A stretch of DNA of 64,000 nucleotides from Myxococcales bacterium (GTDB taxonomy: Bacteria; Myxococcota; Myxococcia; Myxococcales; Myxococcaceae). The notes beneath the pieces were generated by a model. That model saw only the letters and a list, made by a program, of their open reading frames with translations, was not told the origin of the DNA and did no database searches. Every line of letters begins with the position of its first letter. Position 1 is the stretch's first letter. Made by a program: the position numbers and the translations under genes. Positions 15,788-25,127 of the stretch are shown piece by piece. Location of the stretch: contig JACPVI010000057.1 in the NCBI GenBank assembly GCA_016191815.1, forward strand, positions 62,001 to 126,000. Direction: 5' to 3'.

Positions 15788-18700
15788 ATGAGCGAGACGG
15801 AACTCCCGAAATCATACGAGCCCACCGAGGTGGAGAGCCGCTGGTATCCGGTCTGGATGCAGCGGGGCTACTTCACCGCTGACCCGCTCTCCACGCGGCC
15901 GCCGTTCAGCATCGTTTTGCCGCCGCCCAACATCACCGGCTCTTTGCACCTCGGCCACGCGCTGACCGCCACCATCCAGGACGTGCTCATCCGCTGGAAG
16001 CGGATGAGTGGCTTCAACTGCCTGTGGCTGCCCGGCACCGACCACGCCGGCATCGCCACCCAGATGGTGGTGGAGAAGGAGCTGAAGAAGTCCGAGAAGA
16101 AGAGCCGGCACGACCTCGGCCGGGAGGAGTTCCTGAGGAGGGTCTGGGCCTGGAAGGAGAAGTACGGCGAGCGCATCGGAGAGCAGCACAAGGTGCTCGG
16201 CGCCTCGCTGGACTGGACCCGCGAGCGCTTCACCATGGACTTGGGCCTCTCCGCGGCGGTGCGGGAAGTCTTCGTCCGGCTGTTCGAGGAAGGGCTCGTC
16301 TACCGGGCGCAGAAGCTCATCAACTGGTGCCCCTCCTGCCTCACCGCGCTCTCGGACCTCGAGGTGGAGAACCCAGAGCGCGACGGTGTGATGTGGCACA
16401 TCGCCTACCCGGTGAAGGGCGCGGGTCGAAACCTGGTGGTGGCCACCACCCGGCCGGAGACGATGCTCGGCGACACCGCGGTGGCGGTCCACCCGGAGGA
16501 CCCGCGCTACAAGGATCTGATCGGCAGGTCGGTGGAGCTGCCGCTCACTGGCCGCGACATCCCGATCATCGCCGATGCGGAGCTGGTGAGCATGGAGTTC
16601 GGCACTGGCGCGGTGAAGGTCACCCCCGGCCACGACTTCAATGACTACCAGACCGGCCTTCGGCACTCGCTGCCGATCGTCTCCATCTTCGACGAGCGGG
16701 CGCGGGCCAACCAGGCGGCGGGGGCGGCCTACGCGGGCCTCGACCGCACCGAAGCGCGGAAGAGGGTGCTCGAGGACCTGAAGGCGCGCGGCCTGTTGCT
16801 CAAGGAGGAGCCCCACCGGCTGGCGATCGGCGTCTGCCAGCGGTGCAGCACCGTGCTCGAGCCGAGGCTGTCGCCCCAGTGGTTCGTGAAGATCGAGCCG
16901 CTGGCGCGGGTGGCGATCGAGGCGGTGGAGCAGGGCAGGACCCGCTTCATCCCCGAGTCGTGGACCCAGACCTACTTCGCCTGGATGCGGAACATCCGCG
17001 ACTGGTGCATCAGCCGCCAGCTCTGGTGGGGGCACCAGATCCCCGCGTACTACTGCACCCGCTGCACCAAGAGGACCGAGGCCGGCTCTTTGGACCTCGC
17101 TCTGGGAAAGCCGATCGTCGCCCGGGAGAGGCCCGCCGCCTGCCCGAGCTGCGGCGGCTCTCTCGAGCAGGACCCCGATGTCCTGGACACCTGGTTCTCC
17201 TCGGGCCTGTGGCCGTTCTCCACCCTGGGCTGGCCGAAGCAGACTCCCGAGCTCGAGGCCTTCTACCCCACCTCGGTGATGGAGACCGGCCACGACATCA
17301 TCTTCTTCTGGGTCGCCCGGATGATGATGATGGGCCTGCACTTCATGGGCGAGGTGCCCTTCCGCACCGTCTACCTGCACGCGATGGTGCGCGACGAGAA
17401 GGGCGAGAAGATGTCCAAGACCAAGGGGAACGTGATCGATCCCCTGGACGTCGTCCGCGGAGCCAAGGCGGAAGCCCTCCCGCCCGCGCTCAAGAAGAAG
17501 TTCCCCCAGGGGATGCCGGCCTTCGGCGCCGACGCCCTGCGCTTCACCTTGGCGGCGCTCACCCAGCAGGGGCGGGACATCAAGCTCTCCTTGGACCGGG
17601 TGGGGGGCTACAAGGCCTTCGGGAACAAGCTGTGGAACGCCGCCCGCTTCGCCCTGATGAACCTGGGCGACTTCCGCGAGGCCGGCCGCTTCGTGAAGGA
17701 GCGGAAGCTCACCCTCGCCGACCGGTGGATCCTCTCCCGGCTCGACCGCGCCGTGGCCGGCACCCGCGAGGCGCTGGACTCCTTCCAGTTCTCCGACGCC
17801 GCCTCCACCGTCTACCAGTTCCTCTGGGGCGAGTTCTGCGACTGGTACATCGAGCTGTCCAAGGCCTCGCTCTACGGCGACGACCCGGAGGCCAAGGAGA
17901 GCGCCCGGGCGGTGCTGGTGTTCTGCCTGGACCGCATCCTCCGGCTCCTCCACCCGTTCATGCCCTTCATCACCGAGGAGATCTGGCAGAAGCTCCCGAT
18001 GCAGCGGCCGGTGGAGTCGATCATGGTGGCGGAGTTCCCCGGTCCCGACTCTCGGCTCTCCGACCCGGAGGCGGAGCGGGAGATGCAGCCGGTCATCTCG
18101 GCGATCGAGGGAGTGCGCAACATCCGCGGGGAGAGCAACCTGCCCCCCCAGGCGAAGCTCGAGGCCCACGTGCAGTCGCCCAGCGCCGAGACGAGGTCCA
18201 CCCTGGAGAAGTGGAAGGGCTACCTCCTCCCGCTCGCCGGGCTCAAGGCGGTGCACATCGGCCCGCCGGGAGCCAAGCCTGCCCGGGCCGCCGCCTTCGT
18301 GGGCGGGCAAATGGAGATCTTCGTCCCCCTGGCCGGCCTGATCGACCTCGACGAGGAGCGCTCTCGGCTGCAAAAGGAGATCTCCCGCGCCGAGGCGGAT
18401 CTCTTAGCGGTGCGGGCGAAGCTCGAGAACCCGCAGTTCGTCTCCCGCGCTCCCGCCGAGGTGGTGCAGGAGGCGCGGGACCGGGTGGTGGAGCTGGAGG
18501 CCAGAAAGGCCAAGTTGAACGAGCATCTGCGCAGGATTTCTCCGGAGGGCCCCATGCCTGATCCGAAGCGACCGCAGAACGGGGGCGCCCCAAAGGTGGC
18601 GAGCGTCGTCTCCACCCCGGAGACCGCCGAAGTGAAGATCGCCCCTCCCGCCGAGGGCTCGATCGACCTCTCGCAGGAGCTGGAGGGCGACCTCGAGGGC

Positions 18701-19078
18701 GTGCGGATCCCCGCGGCGCCGGACCCGCAGGTGGCCCAGGCCCTCGAGAAGCTGCGCGAGGGCACCAAGCAAGGCCTCTCGCCGAAGGACCACTACGATC
18801 TCGGCGTCGCCTACATGGAGATGGGCCTGGTGGACGACGCGGTGCGCGAGTTCAACGCCGCCAAGTCCGGCGAGAAGAAGGCCAAGCGCGCCAAGCCGGC
18901 CCGCGCGAAGGCGAAGCGGACCTCCAGCGCGAAGGCCCGCGCCAAGGTGAAGGCGAGCCCGAAGGTGAAGTCGTCATCGAGGGCGAAGTCGTCAGGGCCG
19001 AAGAAGCCCGCGCGCGCGAGCGTCAAGGCCAGGAAGGCGAGGGCGAAGCCGGCGCGGAGCCGCCGCGCTCGCCGGTAG
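15788..19078 (+). CDS. valS: Valyl-tRNA synthetase with extra TPR and lysine-rich C-terminal tail
   Basis: 1096 residues, about 150-200 more than typical ValS. It attaches valine to tRNA-Val. The class I motifs are [15 protein letters not shown] (HIGH region) and [13 protein letters not shown] (KMSKS). The CP1 editing domain, catalytic [14 protein letters not shown] and anticodon-binding domain are all present, and the tRNA-binding coiled coil ends near residue 915. Residues 923-1096 are extra: an acidic linker, one TPR-like unit near 1001-1029 ([18 protein letters not shown]), then a 60-residue Lys/Ala/Arg/Ser tail resembling histone H1 and the AlgP/HU-like tails of GC-rich bacteria. The tail is in frame with no stop. 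A GGAGGG followed by ATG at 18554 could start the tail as a separate protein. The stretch is GC-rich like its surroundings. Confidence 0.96.
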   Translation: MSETELPKSYEPTEVESRWYPVWMQRGYFTADPLSTRPPFSIVLPPPNITGSLHLGHALTATIQDVLIRWKRMSGFNCLWLPGTDHAGIATQMVVEKELKKSEKKSRHDLGREEFLRRVWAWKEKYGERIGEQHKVLGASLDWTRERFTMDLGLSAAVREVFVRLFEEGLVYRAQKLINWCPSCLTALSDLEVENPERDGVMWHIAYPVKGAGRNLVVATTRPETMLGDTAVAVHPEDPRYKDLIGRSVELPLTGRDIPIIADAELVSMEFGTGAVKVTPGHDFNDYQTGLRHSLPIVSIFDERARANQAAGAAYAGLDRTEARKRVLEDLKARGLLLKEEPHRLAIGVCQRCSTVLEPRLSPQWFVKIEPLARVAIEAVEQGRTRFIPESWTQTYFAWMRNIRDWCISRQLWWGHQIPAYYCTRCTKRTEAGSLDLALGKPIVARERPAACPSCGGSLEQDPDVLDTWFSSGLWPFSTLGWPKQTPELEAFYPTSVMETGHDIIFFWVARMMMMGLHFMGEVPFRTVYLHAMVRDEKGEKMSKTKGNVIDPLDVVRGAKAEALPPALKKKFPQGMPAFGADALRFTLAALTQQGRDIKLSLDRVGGYKAFGNKLWNAARFALMNLGDFREAGRFVKERKLTLADRWILSRLDRAVAGTREALDSFQFSDAASTVYQFLWGEFCDWYIELSKASLYGDDPEAKESARAVLVFCLDRILRLLHPFMPFITEEIWQKLPMQRPVESIMVAEFPGPDSRLSDPEAEREMQPVISAIEGVRNIRGESNLPPQAKLEAHVQSPSAETRSTLEKWKGYLLPLAGLKAVHIGPPGAKPARAAAFVGGQMEIFVPLAGLIDLDEERSRLQKEISRAEADLLAVRAKLENPQFVSRAPAEVVQEARDRVVELEARKAKLNEHLRRISPEGPMPDPKRPQNGGAPKVASVVSTPETAEVKIAPPAEGSIDLSQELEGDLEGVRIPAAPDPQVAQALEKLREGTKQGLSPKDHYDLGVAYMEMGLVDDAVREFNAAKSGEKKAKRAKPARAKAKRTSSAKARAKVKASPKVKSSSRAKSSGPKKPARASVKARKARAKPARSRRARR
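18554..19078 (+). CDS. Possible internal in-frame product: TPR plus H1-like basic tail
   Basis: Within valS, ATG at 18554 (residue 923 of ValS) is preceded by GGAGGG at 18544-18549 with a 4-base spacer, a strong but close Shine-Dalgarno sequence. Translation from here would give a separate 174-residue protein: acidic linker, a single TPR unit and a Lys/Ala-rich tail. It coincides with the exact boundary between the canonical ValS coiled coil and the foreign tail, as expected if an independent gene fused to valS by loss of a stop codon. Whether it is made separately cannot be told from sequence. Confidence 0.3.
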   Translation: MPDPKRPQNGGAPKVASVVSTPETAEVKIAPPAEGSIDLSQELEGDLEGVRIPAAPDPQVAQALEKLREGTKQGLSPKDHYDLGVAYMEMGLVDDAVREFNAAKSGEKKAKRAKPARAKAKRTSSAKARAKVKASPKVKSSSRAKSSGPKKPARASVKARKARAKPARSRRARR

Positions 19079-19103
19079 GCGTCGCAGAGGGGAACCAGCC
19101 AGC

Positions 19104-19961
19104 GTGCGCGCCGACCTCCTCGACCGGCTGATCGATCTCGCCTTCGACGAGGACCTGGGCGCGAGCGGCGATGTCACCACCCTCGCGGTGGTCCCCGCCG
19201 AATCCCGCGGCCGCGCCGAGCTTTGGGCCAAGGAGCCGATGGTCCTCTCCGGGCTTGCCGCGTTCGCGCGCGCGTTCACCCGCCTGGATCCCGCGGTCAA
19301 GATCTCGCTGCTCCGCTCCGACGGCGAGGCTCTGGGCGCGAAGACGCGGGTGGCGCGAGCCCATGGCAGGCTCCGCTCGCTGTTGACCGCGGAGCGGACG
19401 GCGCTGAACCTGGTTCAGCGCTCGTGCGGAATCGCCACGCTCTCGCGCGAGGCGGCGGAGGCGGTGCGCGGCACCTCGCTCAAGGTGCTGGACACCCGCA
19501 AGACCTCCCCGGGAATGCGCACCCTGGCCAAGGCGGCGGTGCGGGACGGAGGCGCCGAGAACCACCGCTTCGGGCTGTTCGACGGGGTGCTGATCAAGGA
19601 CAACCACATCGCGGCGGTCGGCTCGGTGCGAGAGGCGATCCGCCGGGCGCGCCAGGGCGCCCCGCGGCTTTCGAAGATCGAGGTCGAGGTCGGCACGCTC
19701 CAGCAGCTCGCCGAGGCGATCGCCGAGCGCCCGGACGTGGTGATGCTCGACAACATGACCGACGGGCAGATCCGCGACGCGGTCCGCCTCGCCCGCGGGC
19801 GGGTGAAGCTGGAGGTCTCCGGCCGGGTGACCCTCGAGCGCCTCCCCGCGCTGGCCCGGCTGGGCGTGGACTTCGTCTCCATGGGGGCGCTGACCCACTC
19901 CGCCCGGGCGATGGACCTCTCCCTGGAGATTCTTCCACTGGCCAGGGTGCGGCCCGCCTGA
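19104..19961 (+). CDS. nadC: Nicotinate-nucleotide pyrophosphorylase (quinolinate phosphoribosyltransferase)
   Basis: 285 residues, full length. It converts quinolinate and PRPP to nicotinate mononucleotide, CO2 and pyrophosphate in de novo NAD synthesis. Signatures: EDLGASGDVTT near the N-terminus, LLTAERTALNLVQRSCGIAT, DTRKTSPGMR, GGAENHRFGLFDGVLIKDNH (which supplies PRPP- and quinolinate-binding residues) and a late SMGALTHS. It starts at a GTG 25 bases after the valS stop. The upstream GGGGAACC is only a modest ribosome-binding site. It converges with the Ser/Thr kinase gene, whose stop begins at the next base. nadA and nadB are not in the window. Confidence 0.95.
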   Translation: MRADLLDRLIDLAFDEDLGASGDVTTLAVVPAESRGRAELWAKEPMVLSGLAAFARAFTRLDPAVKISLLRSDGEALGAKTRVARAHGRLRSLLTAERTALNLVQRSCGIATLSREAAEAVRGTSLKVLDTRKTSPGMRTLAKAAVRDGGAENHRFGLFDGVLIKDNHIAAVGSVREAIRRARQGAPRLSKIEVEVGTLQQLAEAIAERPDVVMLDNMTDGQIRDAVRLARGRVKLEVSGRVTLERLPALARLGVDFVSMGALTHSARAMDLSLEILPLARVRPA

Positions 19962-21506
19962 TCAGCCGGCCCGCTGCCTCGCCCTTCCGTGCCGGCGGTG
20001 GAGCTCGATGTCCAGGGGGTCGAGCCTTAGCGCCAGGGCGAGCGCCTCCGCCGCTCCTCGGAAATCGCCGGCCCGCTCGCGCTCGTCGGCCCGCGCCCGC
20101 AGCGGCTTGAGCATGGTCCACAGGTGGGGGCGGGAGGCGAGGTGCTGCCGGTGCAGCTCCTCCAGCACCTTGTCCTCCAGGCCGGCCTCGAGGCACCGCG
20201 CCACCCCGCGATAGTTGCCCTGCTTGGCGTCGAAGGTGGCCTTGGCCTCGGGATCGATGAGCAGCTCCTCCGCCGCTGCCACCCGCCTCCGCGCGATCTC
20301 CAGGCGGGAGGGCTCGGCGCTGTTCCTCTCCGGATCCAGGGCGGCGCTCAGGCTGAGGCAGGCGGCCCGGATCGCCTCCAGTTCGGCGTCCGGCGAGACG
20401 CCGATGAGCGCGTAGAGATCCGCTGCGTCGGTGGACTCGATCCGATCCAGGAGCGCGTTTCCCGACCCCGCCGAGGTTGGGCGGGCGCTAAGGGCGGGCC
20501 TCGCGCGCTGCTCCGGCGCGGTGCGTGAGGCGGGAGAGAGGCGCGATTGGAGCTGGGAGCAAGCCTGCGCCAGCTCGGCCATGCTCGAGTAGCGGGCCTC
20601 GGGCTTCTTCGCGAGGCACTTGAGGATGAGCTGTTCGTACTCGGCCTCGATGAACAGGTTCAGCGCGCGCGGCGGCGCCGGCGGAGTCATCGCGTGCGCT
20701 CTCAAGAGCTCGGCCAAAGACTCGTTCTGGAACGGGAGCCGCCCGGTCGAGAGCTGGTAGAGGATGACGCCCAAGGAGTAGATGTCCGACCGGCCGTCCA
20801 CGGCCATCGCGAACGCCTGCTCCGGCGACATGTACAGCGGGGTGCCCAGCACCGTGCCCACGGTGGTGCGGCGCTCCCCCATGTCCAGCCGCTCTCTCCG
20901 GGCGATCCCGAAGTCGACGATCTTCACCACCTGCCGGTCTTGGGCGGTGGTCAGGAAGATGTGCTCCGGTTTGAGGTCGCGGTGGATGATCCCCGCCCGG
21001 TGGGCTGCCCCGAGGCCGGCGCAGATCTGCAAGAGGATCGGCGCCGTCTTGAGGAACGCCATCGGTCCCCGGGCGGCGGCGTCGGCGAGCGTCTCGCCCT
21101 GCAGGTATTCCATCACGAAGTAGGGGTAGCCTCCCTCGGGGACCTTGATGTCATAGATGCGGACGATGTTCTCGTGCGGCACCTGGCTGGCCGCGCGCGC
21201 CTCTCCCACGAAGCGCTGGAGCAGATCGGGGTCCTGGGCCACGTGGGCCTCGGCGATCTTCACCGCCACCTGGCTGCCGATCACCGTGTGCTCGCCCAGG
21301 TAGACCCGGGCGAAGGAGCCGCGCCCGACCAGGCGCACCAGCCGGAAGCTGCCGAGCTTCTGGTCGATCCACGGATCGAACTCCTCCGGCATCTTGGAGA
21401 CCAGGGTGGGCTCGAGCGTGTCGGAGAAGTCGGCTCCCTGTGGACACTGGCCAAGGGAGTGGACCCGCCCGCATTGCTCGCAGCGCCCGTCCGGTGGTTC
21501 GGTCAC
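19962..21506 (-). CDS. Ser/Thr protein kinase with N-terminal zinc ribbon and degenerate J-like domain
   Basis: 514 residues from a GTG at 21506; a TTG at 21542 would add 12. The N-terminus has CEQCGRVHSLGQC, a small Cys cluster likely to bind zinc. The kinase domain (about 55-315) is intact: GRGSFARVYLG loop, Lys in VAVKIAEA, HRDLKPEHIFL and VDFGIAR. After a linker, about 360-430 resembles a DnaJ J-domain (DLYALIGVSPDAELEAIRAA) but the HPD motif is replaced by LDPER, so it should not stimulate DnaK. The C-terminal 85 residues are helical and TPR-like. No transmembrane segment is visible. The start lies 41 bases beyond the stop of the upstream kinase gene, and it is the last gene of a four-gene run. 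Confidence 0.87.
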   Translation of the reverse strand: MTEPPDGRCEQCGRVHSLGQCPQGADFSDTLEPTLVSKMPEEFDPWIDQKLGSFRLVRLVGRGSFARVYLGEHTVIGSQVAVKIAEAHVAQDPDLLQRFVGEARAASQVPHENIVRIYDIKVPEGGYPYFVMEYLQGETLADAAARGPMAFLKTAPILLQICAGLGAAHRAGIIHRDLKPEHIFLTTAQDRQVVKIVDFGIARRERLDMGERRTTVGTVLGTPLYMSPEQAFAMAVDGRSDIYSLGVILYQLSTGRLPFQNESLAELLRAHAMTPPAPPRALNLFIEAEYEQLILKCLAKKPEARYSSMAELAQACSQLQSRLSPASRTAPEQRARPALSARPTSAGSGNALLDRIESTDAADLYALIGVSPDAELEAIRAACLSLSAALDPERNSAEPSRLEIARRRVAAAEELLIDPEAKATFDAKQGNYRGVARCLEAGLEDKVLEELHRQHLASRPHLWTMLKPLRARADERERAGDFRGAAEALALALRLDPLDIELHRRHGRARQRAG

Positions 21507-21546
21507 CCATCGATGATGCCGACTACCGCGCAAGACGGTCAATGCC

Positions 21547-23181
21547 TCAGCCGGGCCGGTAGGCGAAGGGCAGCTCGATCGTCAACTTGGGGCTGGGGTG
21601 CCGCCGGAACTTGAGCGCCTTGGCCTTGGCGACCATGCACTCCGCGAGCGGGGTGGAGCCGAGCCCGGCGGTGCTCACGTGCGCGTCCCTCACCGCTCCG
21701 GTCTGGTCAATGGTGAGCGAGAGCGTCACCTGTCCTTGCTCGCTGCCCAGCTCCGCGCGGTGGCGCTCCAGGCAACCCTGGAATTCCCGGCTCGAGCGCG
21801 ACACCACCTTGGCGATCTCACTCGCGGTGATCGGCTCGTTGGGTCCGGGCTGTGCGGGGCGCGGTGGCGTGGCGGGCTTTGGCGAGGCAGCCGGAGAGGG
21901 AGCCTCGGAGATCGGAGCGGCAGCCACAGCAGGGGAGGGCGCTGCCGGAAGAGTTGGAGCGGGAGCGACTGGAGCCAGGGGCGGCGGCGCGGAGGGTCGC
22001 AGGTAAATCACCGCCCCACCGCCCGCGGCGAGCAGCGCCACCGAGCCCAGTGCCCCGAGCAGCACCGCCGGCCACCGCGAGGCAGTGGGCGGAAGCGCCG
22101 CCGGTTTCTTTGGGGCGGCCGGCGCCGGAGTCGCGAGGAGCTTGGCCGGCGGGGCCGACGGGTGGAACTGCGCCCCGTTCTGCCGGAGCTCGGCCAGGGT
22201 GGGGATCTGAGTCTTGAGCCGGATCTCCTCCGGAGAGAAGAGCTGACTCAGGTATTCGCCCACCTGCCGCGCGCTGGCTCCTCCGGGAAGCTGGGCCAGG
22301 AAGGCCTCCAGCTCCGAGCGCATGGCGCCCGCCCCCGGATAGCGGCGGCGGAGATCCCGCTCCACCGCCTTCATCACGATCGCCTCGAGGGCGGCGGGCA
22401 CCTCCGGGCGCAGCGCGCGCGGCGAGGGGACAGGCTCGTCCAGCACCGCGCCCAGCACCGCGAGCTCGTTGTCGCGCTCGAAGACGCGCTTCGAGGTGAG
22501 CAGCTCGTGCAGGCTGAGGCCCAGCGAGTAGAGGTCCGCACGGGCGTCGATCTCCTCGCCGCGGGCCTGCTCGGGGGCCATGAACATCCACTTCCCCTTG
22601 AGGGTGCCGCGGCTGGTGGTGCCGGCGCTGGACTCCGCCTTGGCGATCCCGAAGTCGAGCAGCTTCACCGCTCCCTGGTAGGTGACCAGGATGTTCGAGG
22701 GGTTCACGTCACGGTGGACCAGCCGCACCGGGCGCCCGCTCTCGCCGTAGGCGTGGGCGAACTCCAGGCCCTCGCAAGCGCCCAGCGCGATTCGCGCCGC
22801 CACCCCGAAGGGCACCGGGCGGGAGCGCTCGCGGGCCCGGGCGACGATGGCGTCGAGATCCTCCCCGGGCAGGTACTCCATGCAGATGAAGTACGCGCCA
22901 TCGGCCTGTCCAAGATCGGTGATCTGCACGATGTTGGGGTGGGAGAGCCTCGCCGCCAGCCGCGCCTCGTCGAGGAACATGGTGACGAACGGCTTGGAGC
23001 GCGCGAGCGAGTCGAGCATCCTCTTGATCACGACGTCGCGCTCGAAGCCCTCGGCGCCGACGTGCTTGGCGAGGAAGATCTCCGCCATCCCTCCCTCGGC
23101 GAGCTTCCTGACCAAAAGGTAGCTCCCGAACGGGGAGAGCATCGGGGGGCCGGCTTGCGTGGCCGGCTGGCCGAGGCTCAT
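21547..23181 (-). CDS. Membrane Ser/Thr protein kinase with AgmX-type C-terminal domain
   Basis: 544 residues. The kinase domain (about 18-285) has AEGGMAEIFLAKH, Lys in VVIKRML, HRDVNPSNILV, LDFGIAKAE and MAPEQARGE, so it should be active. After a Pro/Ala linker, one transmembrane helix lies at about 368-392 (VLLGALGSVALLAAGGGAVI). This puts the Pro/Ala/Ser-rich stalk and the last 97 residues outside the cytoplasm. That terminal domain (TASEIAKVVSRSSREFQGCL to KLTIELPF) belongs to the TonB-like AgmX/PglI C-terminal family of myxobacterial gliding-motility proteins. Its ATG overlaps the stop of the FecR gene (ATGA), so the two are co-translated. Probably transduces between cytoplasmic phosphorylation and an envelope partner. 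Confidence 0.9.
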   Translation of the reverse strand: MSLGQPATQAGPPMLSPFGSYLLVRKLAEGGMAEIFLAKHVGAEGFERDVVIKRMLDSLARSKPFVTMFLDEARLAARLSHPNIVQITDLGQADGAYFICMEYLPGEDLDAIVARARERSRPVPFGVAARIALGACEGLEFAHAYGESGRPVRLVHRDVNPSNILVTYQGAVKLLDFGIAKAESSAGTTSRGTLKGKWMFMAPEQARGEEIDARADLYSLGLSLHELLTSKRVFERDNELAVLGAVLDEPVPSPRALRPEVPAALEAIVMKAVERDLRRRYPGAGAMRSELEAFLAQLPGGASARQVGEYLSQLFSPEEIRLKTQIPTLAELRQNGAQFHPSAPPAKLLATPAPAAPKKPAALPPTASRWPAVLLGALGSVALLAAGGGAVIYLRPSAPPPLAPVAPAPTLPAAPSPAVAAAPISEAPSPAASPKPATPPRPAQPGPNEPITASEIAKVVSRSSREFQGCLERHRAELGSEQGQVTLSLTIDQTGAVRDAHVSTAGLGSTPLAECMVAKAKALKFRRHPSPKLTIELPFAYRPG

Positions 23182-25127
23182 CGGGCGCTCCGGACGTGGC
23201 GGACCCAGTAGCTCTCGCTCCCGTCCTGTGCCACCAAGCGGAAGACCACCATCTCGACCCGCGGAAGCCGGAGCGAGAACCGGCCCTTCTCGTCGAGCAG
23301 CGCCGATCGGCCGTTGACGTACAGGCGGCTGCCGAGAGGCGCGACTCCGGCCGCCTCCACCTCCGGCCCCACCCGTTCGAGCGGTTTGGGCCTCGCGATT
23401 GCCAGCGTGGTCATCTTGTTGTCGTAGACGATCTCCAGCTTGTTCATCCTACCGCCCGCCAGCTCGCCCCCGGTGGCGTCTAGCGGGGCGGCGTACCAGA
23501 CATAGCTTCCTTCGCCGAGGGCGCCCGCCTCCAGCGGGCAGCGCGTCCCTTCGACCGTCTGCTCGACGATCGGCTTGGCCAGGTCTGTGGCCGCCCAGAC
23601 TCGAAGCCGGTACCGCGCCGCCGCCTCGTGGGGCGGGATGATGAAGGTCAGCGAGGGAACGACCGACTGGAAGTACACCGTCGCCACCTGCCCGGTCTCG
23701 GCGATCTCGGTGCCTTGGTGCGACAGATCCAGCGCCGATCTCTCGCTGTCCCGATCGAAGAGGGCCCGCCCGTCGTGCAGCACCTGGCCGCCGGGCGAAA
23801 GCACTCGCCAGTGGAGCACTCCCTTGGCAGGAGGAGGCACCGTGATCGCGCCCCCGTCCGCCGGACCCACCGCGATCAGCTCGGCGAAGGAGGAGTCGGT
23901 GGCGACCTGCGCGGTGGAGGAAGGATCGACGCCGCTGGGCCATGAGACGGCCACGCTGTCCAGTCCGTTGGCGTAGACGCGGACCCTCCGCTCCGCCGGG
24001 AGCACCACCGGGGCCGCGGCCCGGTCTTCCACTTTGAGCCCCTGCTTGCCCAGCTCGGCCAACTGGCCGGCCTTGACGTGCTCGGAGCGTCCCTCGGAGA
24101 CCAGCTCCAGCTCGCCGCCGGTGACCGACAGCCTGGGACCCTTCTTGGTCTGCGCGAGTGTCGCCGACGCCTCGGCGTCGACGTGCAGCTCCAGCTTGCG
24201 CCCGCCGCTCTCCAACGCCACCTTCCGCCGCCCCTGGCCGGTGAACAGCAGGGTGGCCTCGCCTCCTTCGATCGTGAGCCCGTAGCGGCGTTCCTCTCCT
24301 TCGCGCACCGCCGCGCCCACCTGGCCGGTGGTGCCTCCGCCGAGACGGATCCGAACGCCCTCGGCCTCCAGCGATGCGCTCGCCGACTTGGGGACGCGGA
24401 AGGCGGTTCCCTCCTCGATCGCCAGTGGATCCTTGGAAGCGCGAACGAAGGCGGGCGAGCCCTTGCGCTTGAGCTGGGGTGCTCCCCGCTCCGCGGCGAG
24501 CCGTAGCTCGATCGGAGCGATGGCGATCCGCGGCGGCTCGGGCGGAGGCTTCGCGTCCGAGAGGCGCACCTCGCCCAAGGCCACCATCAGCTTCTGCCCG
24601 GGCCCGGCGAGCTGCTCCTTCCCGGTGGAGTCGACGAAGGAGATCTGCCCCTCCAGCACCTGGACCTGGAGGCCGCCGGATCCCAGCGTGAAGGTTGCCT
24701 CCGCGCCGGAGGGCACGCTGGTCAGCCCGTACGGGGTGAGCAGGGACAACTTGAGCTGGCCTTCCCCGCCCCCTCCGCGAGAGGTGATCGCGCCCTCTCG
24801 CAGCTCGACGGTCATCGCACCCAAGCGCTCGCCGAGAAGGAAGCGAGTGCCTTCGCCTAGCTCCAGCTCGCGCCCATGCAGGTCGCGGATCAACGCCGAG
24901 CTGGCCGGGCCGGTCTCGAGCAGGTCGCCCTCGTGCAGAGGTCCCGGATTGGCGCTCGCGCGCTTTCCCCCGCGGGTGAGGTGGGCCTGGCCCTCCACGG
25001 AGATCAGCTCCGCCACCGGCTTGGGCTTCTCGGCCTTGTCGCCGCACCCCCCGAGCAATGCCAGCGCGAGCGGCGCGGCGATCCGGCGCGTTGCCCAGTG
25101 ACTACCGAGCAGGTTGGAGATCGACAT
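23178..25127 (-). CDS. FecR-domain lipoprotein
   Basis: 649 residues. The signal sequence ends LALALLGGCGD, a lipobox. Residues about 40-145 match the FecR domain (VEGQAHLTRGGK, GDLLETGPASSALIRD and ELGEGTRFLLGE), and the FecR-like pattern recurs further on (GTAFRVPKSASASLEA and KAGQLAELGKQG). The C-terminal part (about 390-560) is beta-rich with fibronectin-like strands. FecR domains in envelope proteins of this phylum often accompany peptidoglycan or surface-structure functions rather than iron sensing, and no sigma factor gene is adjacent. It overlaps the upstream gene by 26 bases and the downstream kinase by 4 bases, a strong sign of a single operon. Confidence 0.85.
   Translation of the reverse strand: MSISNLLGSHWATRRIAAPLALALLGGCGDKAEKPKPVAELISVEGQAHLTRGGKRASANPGPLHEGDLLETGPASSALIRDLHGRELELGEGTRFLLGERLGAMTVELREGAITSRGGGGEGQLKLSLLTPYGLTSVPSGAEATFTLGSGGLQVQVLEGQISFVDSTGKEQLAGPGQKLMVALGEVRLSDAKPPPEPPRIAIAPIELRLAAERGAPQLKRKGSPAFVRASKDPLAIEEGTAFRVPKSASASLEAEGVRIRLGGGTTGQVGAAVREGEERRYGLTIEGGEATLLFTGQGRRKVALESGGRKLELHVDAEASATLAQTKKGPRLSVTGGELELVSEGRSEHVKAGQLAELGKQGLKVEDRAAAPVVLPAERRVRVYANGLDSVAVSWPSGVDPSSTAQVATDSSFAELIAVGPADGGAITVPPPAKGVLHWRVLSPGGQVLHDGRALFDRDSERSALDLSHQGTEIAETGQVATVYFQSVVPSLTFIIPPHEAAARYRLRVWAATDLAKPIVEQTVEGTRCPLEAGALGEGSYVWYAAPLDATGGELAGGRMNKLEIVYDNKMTTLAIARPKPLERVGPEVEAAGVAPLGSRLYVNGRSALLDEKGRFSLRLPRVEMVVFRLVAQDGSESYWVRHVRSAR

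Noticed and set aside
15812..18373. 853-codon antisense frame across valS
   Set aside because: Shadow of GC-rich coding sequence; composition is His/Arg/Leu-heavy without domains, while valS motifs are unmistakable on the other strand.
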